Shown: piece by piece, positions 1-9,825 of the stretch | How positions within the stretch are numbered: position 1 is the first letter of the stretch | How the letters are laid out: each line of letters opens with the position of its first letter | Assembly: GCF_900168055.1 (NCBI RefSeq) | Contig: NZ_FUYS01000010.1 | Location: forward strand, 62,001-126,000 | Origin: Parapedobacter luteus | GTDB lineage: Bacteria > Bacteroidota > Bacteroidia > Sphingobacteriales > Sphingobacteriaceae | DNA: 64,000 nucleotides | Direction of reading: 5' to 3' | Translations under genes and position numbers: made by a program | Notes under the pieces: generated by a model | Database searches by the model: none | Told to the model about the DNA's origin: nothing | Seen by the model: the letters and a program-made list of their open reading frames with translations, nothing else

Positions 1-496
<496 letters not shown>

Positions 497-524
497 TTAA
501 CTGCCCGTTTTCACTGGCATGTGA

Positions 525-1664
525 TTAAGCATTTTGCTGCACACTGTCGATAACCTCTTGGTAATATTGCTCATATAAAGGCATGATGTTGGCCAGTTTA
601 AAGTCTTTGGCGCGTTCTAACGCAGCTTCCTTAAATTGCGCTAAGCGTGCACTGTCTTCCAAAATATGGATAGCATTTGCTGCCATGGAATCCACATCAC
701 CCACGTCACTGAGGAAGCCCGTCACGCCATCGATGTTCAATTCCGGCAGCCCGCCGGTGTTGGACGATATGACCGGTACTTTGCAGGCCATGGCTTCCAG
801 GGCAGCCAGTCCGAAACTCTCGGAGCCCGAAGGAATAATAAACAGATCGGACACCGACAGAATTTCCTCGATAGCATCCTGCTTGCCGAGAAACCGGATG
901 TCGTTTGCTACGCCCAGTTCGCGCGACAATTGCTCCGCAGCGGTTCGCTCCGGTCCGTCGCCCACCATGAGCAGCTTGCTGGGTACTTCTTGCTGTACTT
1001 TCTTGAAGATTCGAATAACATCGGTGGTGCGCTTCACTTTCCTGAAATTGGACGTATGCACCAAGATGCGCTCATCTCCCGGAGCGATGGCCTGCTTGAA
1101 ATGCTGGCGAGGCTTGAGACTGAAACGATCTAGATCCACAAAATTGGGGATAACACGTATTTCCCGCTGCACGTCAAAATAACTCAGGGTCTCTTCTTTC
1201 AAATTTTGGGACACCGCAGTGACGCCGTCCGATTGGTTAATTGAGAAGGTTACCACCGGGCTATAGCTGGCGTCTTTGCCCACGAGCGTGATATCTGTGC
1301 CGTGCAAGGTAGTCACCACGGGGATGTGGATGCCATAAGTGGCCAAAATCTGCTTAGCCATGAACGCAGCCGATGCATGGGGTATTGCATAATGAACATG
1401 CAGCAAATCAAGTTTTTCAAACCGTACCACATCCACCAGCTTGCTGGCTAAAGCCAGCTCATACGGGGGGAAATCAAACAACGGATATTTGGATATCGTA
1501 ACCTCATGATAATAGAGGTTCTCTGAAAAAAAATCCAAGCGGGCCGGTTGGCTGTACGTGATAAAATGGATTTGATGGCCGTTGGCCGCCAAAGCTTTAC
1601 CGAGTTCTGTGGCCACCACACCGCTTCCGCCGAAGGTGGGATAGCATACGATACCTATTTTCAT
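525..1664 (-). CDS. bshA: N-acetyl-alpha-D-glucosaminyl L-malate synthase BshA
   Basis: First enzyme of bacillithiol synthesis: a GT4 glycosyltransferase joining GlcNAc from UDP-GlcNAc to L-malate in the cytosol. The 379-residue length fits BshA. The N-terminus MKIGIVCYPTFGGSGVVATE carries the glycine-rich loop of GT-B enzymes; TLHGTDITLVG and PNFVDLDRF are typical BshA segments; the C-terminal domain holds the retaining EX7E motif (E282, E290 in SESFGLAALEAM). Bacillithiol in Bacteroidota is established for several genera; no bshB or bshC is in this window. It is divergent from blaI, with about 250 bases between them. Confidence 0.9.
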   Translation of the reverse strand: MKIGIVCYPTFGGSGVVATELGKALAANGHQIHFITYSQPARLDFFSENLYYHEVTISKYPLFDFPPYELALASKLVDVVRFEKLDLLHVHYAIPHASAAFMAKQILATYGIHIPVVTTLHGTDITLVGKDASYSPVVTFSINQSDGVTAVSQNLKEETLSYFDVQREIRVIPNFVDLDRFSLKPRQHFKQAIAPGDERILVHTSNFRKVKRTTDVIRIFKKVQQEVPSKLLMVGDGPERTAAEQLSRELGVANDIRFLGKQDAIEEILSVSDLFIIPSGSESFGLAALEAMACKVPVISSNTGGLPELNIDGVTGFLSDVGDVDSMAANAIHILEDSARLAQFKEAALERAKDFKLANIMPLYEQYYQEVIDSVQQNA

Positions 1665-1781
1665 TGGCTCCCTTCAATTGCTTGCCACAAAATACGGATA
1701 AATTTTCCGATAGGATGTTCACATAAACGTAAAAAGATTGGTATAATCATCAAAGCAACTGGGAGAAAACTGAATAAATTA

Positions 1782-1812
1782 TTTAGAAACTAAGCCGTTA
1801 GTTTTATATTTG
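1782..1812 (+). promoter_or_regulatory. Predicted Bacteroidota promoter for blaI-blaR1
   Basis: TTTA at 1782-1785, a 19-base spacer, then TATATTTG at 1805-1812, which matches the -7 consensus TAnnTTTG exactly. Transcription would start near 1819, leaving a leader of about 100 bases before the blaI ATG. BlaI-type repressors usually bind a dyad over their own promoter; I did not find a clear dyad here. Confidence 0.5.
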
Positions 1813-1841
1813 CTTTATATAGGGTGTCGGTATTCCGCTGG

Positions 1842-1862
1842 CGCCTGCCTTGAGGGCAGGCG
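1842..1862 (+). other. Hairpin in the blaI leader
   Basis: CGCCTGCC (1842-1849) and GGCAGGCG (1855-1862) form a perfect 8-bp stem with a 5-base TTGAG loop. It lies between the predicted transcription start and the blaI ATG at 1918. No T-run follows, so it is not a typical terminator. A weaker similar hairpin, GCCTG-ACTT-CAGGC, occurs at 53299-53312; both may be copies of a short dispersed palindrome. Confidence 0.45.
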
Positions 1863-1917
1863 TCCGGTAACATGAAGTGTGGTCTGGCAATATTTCACAA
1901 AGCAAAATAAACAATCG

Positions 1918-2304
1918 ATGAAAGAACTAAAAGAATTGACACGTGCGGAAGAACAAATTATGCAGGAATTGTGGGATCTTGACAAGGCATTTGTCAAGGA
2001 AATCATTGACAGGCTGCCCGATCCCAAGCCGGCTTATAACACGGTGTCTACCATTGTGCGGATTCTGGAGACCAAGGGTTTTGTTTCGCATGAAGCTTTT
2101 GGAAAGAGCCACCGGTATTTTCCGTTGGTTTCAAAGGAAGAGTACCGCACGTTTGCAACCGGCAAACTGCTGCATGGTTACTTCAACAATTCGGCGCGGA
2201 ACATGTTGTCGTTTTTTCTGGAAGAGCAGAAATTGGATCTCAAGGATGCGGACGAGCTTCTGCAACTGCTTGAAGAGGCAAAAAAGAAAGGGGGAAAGCC
2301 ATGA
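1918..2304 (+). CDS. BlaI/MecI/CopY-family transcriptional repressor
   Basis: A 128-residue winged-helix repressor, starting MKELKELTRAEEQIMQELWD with the helix-turn-helix around YNTVSTIVRILETKGFV, as in BlaI/MecI. These dimers repress their own operon and are cleaved or released when a membrane M56 sensor is activated. The reading frame stays open upstream to 1879, but the ATG at 1918 gives the family N-terminus and lies well after the predicted transcription start. Its last codons overlap the next gene by four bases (ATGA), indicating translational coupling with the M56-TonB protein. No beta-lactamase gene is near, so the target is unknown. Confidence 0.9.
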   Translation: MKELKELTRAEEQIMQELWDLDKAFVKEIIDRLPDPKPAYNTVSTIVRILETKGFVSHEAFGKSHRYFPLVSKEEYRTFATGKLLHGYFNNSARNMLSFFLEEQKLDLKDADELLQLLEEAKKKGGKP

Positions 2305-4016
2305 TTTATCTGGTGCTAGCCAACCTTTACCTTTGCATTTTCTACGCCTTTTACCGCGTCCTATTGTGCAAACGGACTTTTTTCCAGTGGAACCGGTTTT
2401 ACCTGCTCGCAGGGCTGTTGCTCGCCTTTACACTACCGCTGCTCGAATACCCCGAGTGGAATACCTATGCGGGCAGTTATCCGGAATACCTGATCGGTAT
2501 ACAGGCGAGCGAGCCGGTTATCGTGGAGGCTGGCGCGGCAGTGGCGGTACAGCCGTCGCCGTTTTCGCTGCGCAATGTATTGACTTATGGTTATATCGGC
2601 GGTTGCATATTGACTTTTCTTCTGTTTCTGCGCAGCCTGACCTTGACCTTGCTTATGCTGCGCAGACACCCGGAAGGCGAGGCCTTTTCGTTTTTCAGCG
2701 CTGTACGGATCGACCGCACGCTTACCGGACATGACCAGATACGCCTGCATGAGGAGATTCATGCCAGGGAATGGCACAGCGTCGACATCGTGTTGATCCA
2801 GCTGGCGAAGATATTCAATTGGTTCAATCCCATCGTATATGCTTACGAGCGGGCACTCCGGCTGCAGCACGAATACATCGCCGACGGGAAATCGGCTGCA
2901 GGCAATGAAATGGGCTATGCCGAATTGCTGGTGGCCCGTGCGATAGGTGTCGAGCCTCAGGTATTGGCACACACGTTTTCAAGTAAACGGCTGCTTAAAA
3001 ACCGCATTGCCATGCTGTTGCGCGACAAGTCGCCCAGGTGGGGGCTGCTTTCCTACGCCTTGTTGCTGCCGATCATCTGCGGAATGATGGTGGTTTCATT
3101 TGCGTGCAACCAACAACTGGAACAGCAACAGGGCAATGTAGTGGTCTATGATGAGGCTGATACGGTCACATCGGCGATTCAGGATGATGCGAAACGTTTT
3201 AAAGCGTATCTGGGCGGGAATATCGATTATGCGGCGGAGGCCATACGCGAAAATAAACAGGGGACAATAGCCTTTACTTACGAAAAAGCCGGGACGGGAA
3301 GTATCGAACGGGTGACATTTCTCAATGAGCTGTGGAGCGGTCAACAGGCCGACATCCTGAATGTGCTGCAACGTGAGCAAACAGGACGCCTGGCGCCTGC
3401 CGGTAAGTACCTTGTCGCCATAGATTTCCGAATCAGCGGGCAGGAGTTGAGCCAGGAGCCGCCACCGCCGGTCCCCGTATCAAACGGCTACACGCCGTTG
3501 GGTACTATTGTGATCATCGGCTATTCGCCGGACAGCCCGCCACCGCCGGCGGTAGAGCGGGCGCCAGCAAAACAGGAAGCCCATACATCTGGCCAGCGCT
3601 CCATGCCCGAGTTAGCCCCCGATCTTGTTGAAGCGGAACCGAACCCTACCCTGGCCATCGCCGTACCGGAAGAAAAACCGGTAGAAGAAGCGACGGACGT
3701 GATATTTCAGTCCGTCGAAATCCAGCCGGAGCCACCGGGTGGATTCCGGGCCTTCATGGAATATATTGCAAGAAACTATGATTATCCTCAGGAAGCTATT
3801 GAGGCCGGGGTGAATGGGCAAGTGCAAATTGCATTTATCATCGAAAAAGACGGTAGCCTTGCGGATATCCGGGTGGTAAGGGATTTAGGGTATGGCACAG
3901 GTGAAGCCGCCGTGCGCGTATTGCAAAGCAGCAGCAATTGGTCTCCGGGTATACAGAACGGCAGACCTGTGCGGGTGGCATACACCCTGCCCATCCGCTT
4001 TAACCTGCAAACGTGA
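2301..4016 (+). CDS. M56 (BlaR1-type) membrane metallopeptidase with C-terminal TonB domain
   Basis: A 571-residue inner-membrane protein. Hydrophobic segments occur near residues 1-20, 33-48, 95-120 and 245-265. The zinc site is HEEIH (H150-H154) with YIADGKS downstream, as in BlaR1/MecR1 M56 peptidases. After the last membrane segment comes a periplasmic part with proline-rich stretches (PPPPVPVS, SPPPPAVE), and the final 80 or so residues are a TonB C-terminal domain (GVNGQVQIAFIIEKDG, then a GEAAVRVL helix). The penicillin-sensor domain of BlaR1 is absent; the TonB domain takes its place. With BlaI it forms a protease/repressor pair. M56-TonB fusions are common in Bacteroidota; the signal sensed is unknown. 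Confidence 0.88.
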   Translation: MIYLVLANLYLCIFYAFYRVLLCKRTFFQWNRFYLLAGLLLAFTLPLLEYPEWNTYAGSYPEYLIGIQASEPVIVEAGAAVAVQPSPFSLRNVLTYGYIGGCILTFLLFLRSLTLTLLMLRRHPEGEAFSFFSAVRIDRTLTGHDQIRLHEEIHAREWHSVDIVLIQLAKIFNWFNPIVYAYERALRLQHEYIADGKSAAGNEMGYAELLVARAIGVEPQVLAHTFSSKRLLKNRIAMLLRDKSPRWGLLSYALLLPIICGMMVVSFACNQQLEQQQGNVVVYDEADTVTSAIQDDAKRFKAYLGGNIDYAAEAIRENKQGTIAFTYEKAGTGSIERVTFLNELWSGQQADILNVLQREQTGRLAPAGKYLVAIDFRISGQELSQEPPPPVPVSNGYTPLGTIVIIGYSPDSPPPPAVERAPAKQEAHTSGQRSMPELAPDLVEAEPNPTLAIAVPEEKPVEEATDVIFQSVEIQPEPPGGFRAFMEYIARNYDYPQEAIEAGVNGQVQIAFIIEKDGSLADIRVVRDLGYGTGEAAVRVLQSSSNWSPGIQNGRPVRVAYTLPIRFNLQT

Positions 4017-4066
4017 TTGGGATGATGTTGAGGTTTAAGGTAAGCCCGGCTCCGTGCTTTTTTTAT

Positions 4067-4074
4067 TACCTTTG
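4067..4074 (+). promoter_or_regulatory. Probable -7 promoter element before the DUF819 gene
   Basis: TACCTTTG matches the -7 consensus exactly and lies 41 bases before the ATG at 4116. No convincing -33 element was seen. Confidence 0.35.
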
Positions 4075-4115
4075 GCTCCGTGCTGAAATAGTTGTTTACT
4101 ACCCAATCACCGATC

Positions 4116-5363
4116 ATGGATAACACATCAAGTGCATCAGCCTGGATTACCGACGACGTGGCCGTATTCGGCTTGCTGATGGTCATCCTGGCCGTGGTTT
4201 TCTATACATCCAACAGCAAACACCCGGGCCTTCGCAAGTTTTACGCGATCCTGCCACCGCTGTTACTTTGTTATTTTGTGCCGGGTTTGTTTAATTCGTT
4301 CGGTGTGATATCGGGGAGCGATTCCCAGCTTTACAGCATGAGCTCAAACTATCTGCTGCCGGCGTGCCTGGTGCTCTTTACCTTGAATATCAATTTCCGC
4401 GAGGTGTGGCGGCTGCGTAAAAAAGCAGGTTTGCTTTTCTTTACCGGCATGATCGGTATTGTCCTGGGCGGGCCTTTTGCCGTTTGGCTGTTTTCGCTGA
4501 TAGCTCCGGCAGCAGTATCAGGTGAGGTCTGGAGAGGATTGGCCACATTGGCGGGATCGTGGATAGGTGGTGGGGCCAATCAAGCGGCTTTATTCCGGAT
4601 TTTTGAACCGTCACCCGAGATTTTTGCGGCTACGGTGGCGGTGGATGTTTTTGTAGCCTATGGCTGGATGGCCGTATTGCTTTACGGTGCGGGCAAGCGC
4701 CAACAGCTCGACCGTTACTTTAAAGCATCGGCCAATGAAGTGGAAGAGCTTACAGCGCGTATGGAGGAATATAGCAGGCAACGTACCGAAGCTGCGAGCA
4801 CGAAGGATTACATGGTCATGCTGGGTGTCGCCTTTGGCGTAACCGGCATCGCTCACTTGCTGTCCGGTGTTATTGCAGACTACATCAGCGTCCATGCGCC
4901 GCAGCTCGATAAGTTTAGTCTCACTTCCAGTTTCTTTTGGCTTATTATACTTGCTACCTTGATGGGGGTGGGGTTATCATTCACTAAAGCCAGAAGACTT
5001 GAGACGATGGGTGCATCGCGCTTAGCCACGGTTTTCCTGTATATCCTTGTTGCCACCATTGGCATGCAGATGGATATTTTCAAGGTTATGGACAATCCTG
5101 CGCTGTTTCTGGTAGGCTTAACATGGTTATTATTCCACGCGTCGTTATTGTTCGTCGTAGCCAAACTGATCAAGGCGCCATTTTTTTTCTTGGCCATCGG
5201 CAGCATGGGCAATATCGGCGGGGTCGCATCTGCTTCGGTGACTGCTGGGGCTTTTCATCCCTCATTGGTACCGGTGGGCGTATTCATCGCCGTCTTCAGC
5301 TATGCGATTGGTACTTATGCCGGATACCTGTGCGGAATACTGATGCAGTGGGTAGCACCGTAA
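4116..5363 (+). CDS. DUF819 family integral membrane protein
   Basis: A 415-residue polytopic protein with about ten hydrophobic segments, resembling the DUF819 (YjcL-like) family. It starts MDNTSSASAWITDD, has the conserved segment ATLAGSWIGGGANQAAL in the middle and GSMGNIGGVASASVTAGAF near the C-terminus; these glycine-rich half-repeats resemble sodium-coupled carrier folds. The frame is open from 4092, but the ATG at 4116 places the first membrane segment near the N-terminus and follows the predicted promoter. Substrate and direction of transport are not known. It converges on the M28 peptidase with 24 bases between stops. Confidence 0.8.
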   Translation: MDNTSSASAWITDDVAVFGLLMVILAVVFYTSNSKHPGLRKFYAILPPLLLCYFVPGLFNSFGVISGSDSQLYSMSSNYLLPACLVLFTLNINFREVWRLRKKAGLLFFTGMIGIVLGGPFAVWLFSLIAPAAVSGEVWRGLATLAGSWIGGGANQAALFRIFEPSPEIFAATVAVDVFVAYGWMAVLLYGAGKRQQLDRYFKASANEVEELTARMEEYSRQRTEAASTKDYMVMLGVAFGVTGIAHLLSGVIADYISVHAPQLDKFSLTSSFFWLIILATLMGVGLSFTKARRLETMGASRLATVFLYILVATIGMQMDIFKVMDNPALFLVGLTWLLFHASLLFVVAKLIKAPFFFLAIGSMGNIGGVASASVTAGAFHPSLVPVGVFIAVFSYAIGTYAGYLCGILMQWVAP

Positions 5364-5387
5364 TGCTTGCCAAGGCAGGATATACAC

Positions 5388-6959
5388 TCACTCCTTGTTC
5401 GAATCGACCACCAGGCGCTTATCGCGATTGGCGATCTCCCATGCCGTATGGAACGCCAGACGGGCCCGTTTTGCCAACATCTCAAAATTGATCTTATCCA
5501 CAGTGTCGGCAGGGGTATGGTAGTCCGGGTGCAATCCGCTGAAATAAAATACGACGGGGATGCCATGCTTGGCAAAGTTATACTGGTCTGACCGATAGTA
5601 GATACGCATAGGGTCTTTCGGATCATCATACATGTAATCCAATTCCATATGCGTGTATTCGGCGTTTGCATTTTCGTTGATGACCTTCAATTCGGAGCTG
5701 AGTTTATCTGATCCGATTGCATGTACATAGTTGTGGTTGCCACGGAGGTGCTTGTCATCGATGCGGCCAATCATGTCCATATTAAGGTTTACTACGGTAT
5801 TTTCCAGCGGGAAGACTGGGTTCCGCGAATAATAATTTGAGCCCAGCAATCCTTTCTCTTCAGCCGTAAAGGCGATGAAAAGGATACTTCGCCGGGGGCC
5901 ATGGCCCTCCGCCTTGGCTTTAGCGTATGCGCGTGCCAGTGTCAACACACCCGTGGTGCCCGAGCCGTTGTCATCTGCCCCGAAGAAAATGGTGCCATTT
6001 TGGTTGCCTTCATGATCGTAGTGCGCGGAGATGACCACCAATTCATTTTTCAGGTCGGTGCCTTCGAGGTAACCCAATACATTGGGCGATGTAAATGGCT
6101 CGCTGACCGAGCCAAAGGTCGTGCTAAGCCTCGCCTTGTAGGTCGTACTTTGCGGTTGTTGTGTATTGTTGATTTTTTGTTCCAATGCTGCAACAGAGGT
6201 CTTTGCCCTGGCTAAGAGCAGATCGGCCATTTCGGTGCTGATATTGGCTACCGGTGTCGTATTGGGCGAAGGTTGGCCAGCCCCTCCCTCGAGCGAAATT
6301 CGGGGCTGTACAAGCCGGCCGCCGAAGCGTTCGAGAGACTCTTTGATGGTGCTTGATACGGCGATGATGAGCTTAGGTTCCCTGGATGTAATGTTTTGCA
6401 ACCGTTTGGTACGAGATGTTACCCATTCAGATGGTTCATTACTGCCGCTAATCAGGGAGTTGCCTTGTGCGTTCTTGGGTTCACCCTCGCTCAATAGCAA
6501 TACGACCTTGCCCTTGATGTCGATACCTTTAAGGTCATCGTATTGCGTCTCGCTGATGCCATAGCCGATAAAAACAATTTCTTTAGCATCGATACGGCTT
6601 ACAGGGCCACTGCCCACGAAGTAAAAATCTTCGCCATTGGCAAATGGTTTACCATTGATGGTAAAATCCTTGACGTCAAAGCGCGTCCGTGTCAGTTTTA
6701 CAGGCTGGAAATAAGAGCCGTTCACAGGAGCGGCCAGTCCCAGTTTTTCAAATTCTCCGGCGATATAGGCAGCTGCTCGCTCGCCTCCGGCCTCACCGGT
6801 GCCGCGGCCTTCGAATTCGGCGGAAGCCAGTATGGAAAGATGTGCCTTAGCCGTTTCAGGGTTAATTTCAGCAGCGTATTTTTGTTGTACCGGATCCTGC
6901 GCTACAATGCATCCGCATAAAACTGGTATAAAGAAAAGTAAGGCTAAAAACTGCTTCAT
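5388..6959 (-). CDS. Exported M28 family zinc aminopeptidase
   Basis: A 523-residue exported peptidase. The N-terminus MKQFLALLFFIPVLCGC is a signal peptide, with a possible lipobox (LCGC, C17). Residues about 90-280 resemble a PA insert domain; the C-terminal part carries the co-catalytic zinc ligands of M28: AHYDH, GADDNGSG, TAEEKGLLGS, NMDMIGR and LHPDYHTPADT. It should act in the periplasm or at the cell surface, releasing N-terminal amino acids. It stands alone, convergent with the DUF819 gene. Confidence 0.9.
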   Translation of the reverse strand: MKQFLALLFFIPVLCGCIVAQDPVQQKYAAEINPETAKAHLSILASAEFEGRGTGEAGGERAAAYIAGEFEKLGLAAPVNGSYFQPVKLTRTRFDVKDFTINGKPFANGEDFYFVGSGPVSRIDAKEIVFIGYGISETQYDDLKGIDIKGKVVLLLSEGEPKNAQGNSLISGSNEPSEWVTSRTKRLQNITSREPKLIIAVSSTIKESLERFGGRLVQPRISLEGGAGQPSPNTTPVANISTEMADLLLARAKTSVAALEQKINNTQQPQSTTYKARLSTTFGSVSEPFTSPNVLGYLEGTDLKNELVVISAHYDHEGNQNGTIFFGADDNGSGTTGVLTLARAYAKAKAEGHGPRRSILFIAFTAEEKGLLGSNYYSRNPVFPLENTVVNLNMDMIGRIDDKHLRGNHNYVHAIGSDKLSSELKVINENANAEYTHMELDYMYDDPKDPMRIYYRSDQYNFAKHGIPVVFYFSGLHPDYHTPADTVDKINFEMLAKRARLAFHTAWEIANRDKRLVVDSNKE

Positions 6960-7003
6960 TGTGCTATGTTTTGATAGTTAATATTAGATTTTCGGCTTCC
7001 GGC

Positions 7004-7444
7004 TCAACACGAAATTTTACCTACGCGATTGGCATGGCGTCCACCCTCAAACTCGGTCGTCAGGAACGTATCAGTAATGGCTTTCGCCAATTCGACATCG
7101 ATAAATCGTGCCGGAATGCATAATACATTGGCGTCGTTATGCTGGCGTGCCAAGGAGGCAAGCTGCTCCTGCCAGCAGATGGCAGCCCGAATTCCTTGGT
7201 GCTTGTTCGCGGTGATGGCCACGCCGTTTGCACTGCCGCAAACGAGAATCCCATATTCGAATTCGCCACGCTCCACCGCAGATGCTACCGGGTGAGCAAA
7301 ATCGGGATAATCCACCGAATCGGCAGTGAAGGCCCCGAAGTTTTTAACGGTATATCCTGCATTTTCCAAAAAGCTTACCAATGCTTCCTTGTAGTCAAAT
7401 CCTGCATGGTCACCGCCAATGGCAATTGTTTTTTTTGCTGTCAT
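7004..7444 (-). CDS. rpiB: Ribose-5-phosphate isomerase B
   Basis: Interconverts ribose-5-phosphate and ribulose-5-phosphate in the pentose phosphate pathway. The 146-residue protein has the LacA/RpiB signature: GGDHAG at 10-15, the catalytic Cys69 in VCGSANGV, and H102 in RQHNDANVL. The C-terminal FEGGRHANRVGKI matches the phosphate-binding end. The active-site loop reads CGSANGV rather than the more common CGTGIG, as in several Bacteroidota. It lies 16 bases after tatC on the same strand, so is probably co-transcribed. Confidence 0.92.
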   Translation of the reverse strand: MTAKKTIAIGGDHAGFDYKEALVSFLENAGYTVKNFGAFTADSVDYPDFAHPVASAVERGEFEYGILVCGSANGVAITANKHQGIRAAICWQEQLASLARQHNDANVLCIPARFIDVELAKAITDTFLTTEFEGGRHANRVGKISC

Positions 7445-7460
7445 GGTGTATTGTAGTCCG

Positions 7461-8342
7461 TTATTTTTCGTCGTTATAAAAATCCAGTTCGGCTTTCATT
7501 CGCCTTTTTTCCACCCGGCTTGCAACGATGATACTTACTTCGTAGAGCAAAAACATGGGGAAGCTCACGGTAAGCATGGTGATGACGTCAGGCGTAGGGG
7601 TGATGATCGCTGCGATGATGAGGATAATGACAACGGCATACTGGCGCGATTTCCGCATAAACTGGGGCGTCATGATGCCCAGCTTTGATAAGATGAAGAT
7701 GATGATCGGCAACTCGAACACGATGCCGCATCCAAGTGTGAGCGTCGCGACAAATGACAAATAATTATTAATGGTGATGGTATTGGCGATATCCTCGCTG
7801 ATGGAATAGTTGGCCAAAAAATTCATGGCAAGGGGCACCACAATGAAGTAGCCGAATAAAATCCCTACCGCGAACAACAAGCTGGCATAAAAAACAAATC
7901 CGCTGGCAGATTTGCGCTCAATATCGGTTAGCGCCGGTTTTACAAACAGCCATATTTCATACAGCAGGTACGGAAAGCCCAGTACAACGGCAATGATAAG
8001 CGACGAATTGATTTGTAGGATAAATTGACCTGCCATCTGCGTGTTGATGATTGTGCCCGGTACTTCGGTCACGCAGAAATCAGGTGCATTGATCCACGCT
8101 CCGATTTTGCACATCATCCGATAAGTCCAGAATTCGGGGCTTTTAGGCCCCATGATAATGTCATCAAAGATAAAATCGTAAAACGAAAAGGCCAGAATCA
8201 TGAAGACGGTCACAGCGATGGCCGATCGGATAAGGTGCCAGCGAAGCACTTCAAGATGGTCAAAAAACGACATTTCGGCTTCCAGGTTCTTGCCTTTACT
8301 TTTGATGGCATCGATCAGTTTCTTTCCGGATAACTTGCTCAT
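7461..8342 (-). CDS. tatC: Sec-independent protein translocase TatC
   Basis: Integral membrane receptor for twin-arginine signal peptides. The 293 residues include the TatC hallmark MSFFDHLEVLRWHLIRS near residue 24, six hydrophobic segments, and FELPIIIFILSKLGI in the fifth region. An insertion of about 40 residues after the first membrane segment (AWINAPDFCVTEVPG) is usual for Bacteroidota TatC. TatA/TatB are not in the window. A strong terminator lies just upstream, separating tatC-rpiB from accC; I saw no clear promoter in the 67-base gap. Confidence 0.93.
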   Translation of the reverse strand: MSKLSGKKLIDAIKSKGKNLEAEMSFFDHLEVLRWHLIRSAIAVTVFMILAFSFYDFIFDDIIMGPKSPEFWTYRMMCKIGAWINAPDFCVTEVPGTIINTQMAGQFILQINSSLIIAVVLGFPYLLYEIWLFVKPALTDIERKSASGFVFYASLLFAVGILFGYFIVVPLAMNFLANYSISEDIANTITINNYLSFVATLTLGCGIVFELPIIIFILSKLGIMTPQFMRKSRQYAVVIILIIAAIITPTPDVITMLTVSFPMFLLYEVSIIVASRVEKRRMKAELDFYNDEK

Positions 8343-8344
8343 GG

Positions 8345-8391
8345 TGATATAAAAAACAAAAATACCATTCTATTTGATAAGAATGGTATTT
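8345..8391 (-). terminator. Rho-independent terminator after accB-accC
   Basis: Perfect 12-bp inverted repeat, AAATACCATTCT at 8360-8371 and its complement at 8380-8391, with an 8-base loop. On the minus strand it is followed by a T-rich run (TTGTTTTTTA), and it lies 19 bases after the accC stop. Confidence 0.85.
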
Positions 8392-8409
8392 ACTTTATGG
8401 ATCTTGCAT

Positions 8410-9750
8410 TTATTCGCTCAAATCAAACGTTTCCATAAACTTCGTAGTGAAGTTGCCAGCCCTGAAGTTGGGGTCTCGCATGAGCCTTAAATGCAGGGGG
8501 ATGGTCGTTTTGATTCCTTCGATGACAAATTCGCTTAACGCACGCTCCATGGTGCAGATGGCTTCTTCACGGGTTTGGGCTACACAGATGAGCTTGGCAA
8601 TCATCGAATCGTAGTTCGGCGGTATGACGTAGCCGGAGTAGGCGTGGGTATCTACCCGCACCCCGTGGCCACCGGGCGAATGGAAGTTGGTAATCCGGCC
8701 CGGCGATGGCCTGAATCCGTTGAACGGATCTTCCGCATTAATGCGGCATTCGATGGCATGCATCGTCGGCTCATAGTTATTGCCCGAAATCGGGATGCCT
8801 GCAGCCACCTTTATTTGCTCCTTTATGAGGTCGAAGTTAATGACCTCCTCGGTGACCGGGTGTTCCACTTGAATCCGCGTATTCATTTCCATGAAATAAA
8901 AGTTGCGGTGCTTATCGACAAGGAACTCAATGGTGCCGGCTCCTTCGTAGTTAACGGCTTTGGCACCTTTAATAGCCGCCTCTCCCATGGCCTTGCGGAG
9001 CTCTGGGGTAATGAAAGGAGAAGGTGCCTCTTCGATGAGTTTTTGGTGACGCCGTTGGATAGAGCAGTCGCGCTCAGACAGATGACATACCGTGCCGTAC
9101 TGATCGCCGACTACCTGAATTTCGATATGCCGGGGATCCTCAACATATTTTTCGAGGTAGATTCCGTCATTGCCAAAGGCAGCGCCGGCTTCCTGGCGCG
9201 CAGAGTCCCATGCGGGTTCAAACTCTTCGTCTTTCCATACAATACGCATACCGCGGCCGCCCCCACCGGCAGTAGCTTTAAGGATCACGGGATAGCCTAT
9301 CTCATTGGCTATTGTGATGCCTTCTTTAACGTTTTTAACCAGTCCATCCGATCCGGGAATAGTCGGTACGCCGGCACGTTTCATGGTGTCCTTGGCTGAA
9401 GACTTATCCCCCATCTGCTGGATCTGCTCGGCAGTAGCACCGATAAACTTGATGCCATACTGCTTGCATATCGACGAAAATCGAGCGTTTTCAGAAAGAA
9501 ATCCGTATCCGGGATGTATCGCATCCGCGTTGGTCAGTTCGGCGGCGGATATAATGTTTGGTATATTGAGGTATGATTCTTTACTGGGGGGCGGGCCTAT
9601 ACAAACGGCCTCATCGGCAAAGCGCACATGAAGGCTATCGCGATCGGCAGTTGAATATACAGCCACGCTTTTAATGCCCATTTCACGACATGTGCGGATA
9701 ATACGCAATGCGATTTCCCCACGGTTGGCTATTAATATCTTTTTGAACAT
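8410..9750 (-). CDS. accC: Acetyl-CoA carboxylase, biotin carboxylase subunit
   Basis: Carboxylates the biotin on AccB using ATP and bicarbonate, the first half-reaction of malonyl-CoA formation. The 446 residues begin [20 protein letters not shown], the classic AccC N-terminus, followed by an ATP-grasp domain with [12 protein letters not shown], the [16 protein letters not shown] segment and the catalytic [15 protein letters not shown]. Length and motifs are complete. It follows accB by 75 bases and ends at a strong terminator. Confidence 0.96.
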   Translation of the reverse strand: MFKKILIANRGEIALRIIRTCREMGIKSVAVYSTADRDSLHVRFADEAVCIGPPPSKESYLNIPNIISAAELTNADAIHPGYGFLSENARFSSICKQYGIKFIGATAEQIQQMGDKSSAKDTMKRAGVPTIPGSDGLVKNVKEGITIANEIGYPVILKATAGGGGRGMRIVWKDEEFEPAWDSARQEAGAAFGNDGIYLEKYVEDPRHIEIQVVGDQYGTVCHLSERDCSIQRRHQKLIEEAPSPFITPELRKAMGEAAIKGAKAVNYEGAGTIEFLVDKHRNFYFMEMNTRIQVEHPVTEEVINFDLIKEQIKVAAGIPISGNNYEPTMHAIECRINAEDPFNGFRPSPGRITNFHSPGGHGVRVDTHAYSGYVIPPNYDSMIAKLICVAQTREEAICTMERALSEFVIEGIKTTIPLHLRLMRDPNFRAGNFTTKFMETFDLSE

Positions 9751-9825
9751 GAATGTTAGCTATCTTCTATGGGTAGTGTATGCTTACTGTATAATCTTAC
9801 TATTAAAACGGGTGGCACAGTAGGA

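Noticed and set aside
8575-9399. A 274-codon open frame on the plus strand
   Set aside because: Antisense to accC, which is unmistakable; no domain in the translation.
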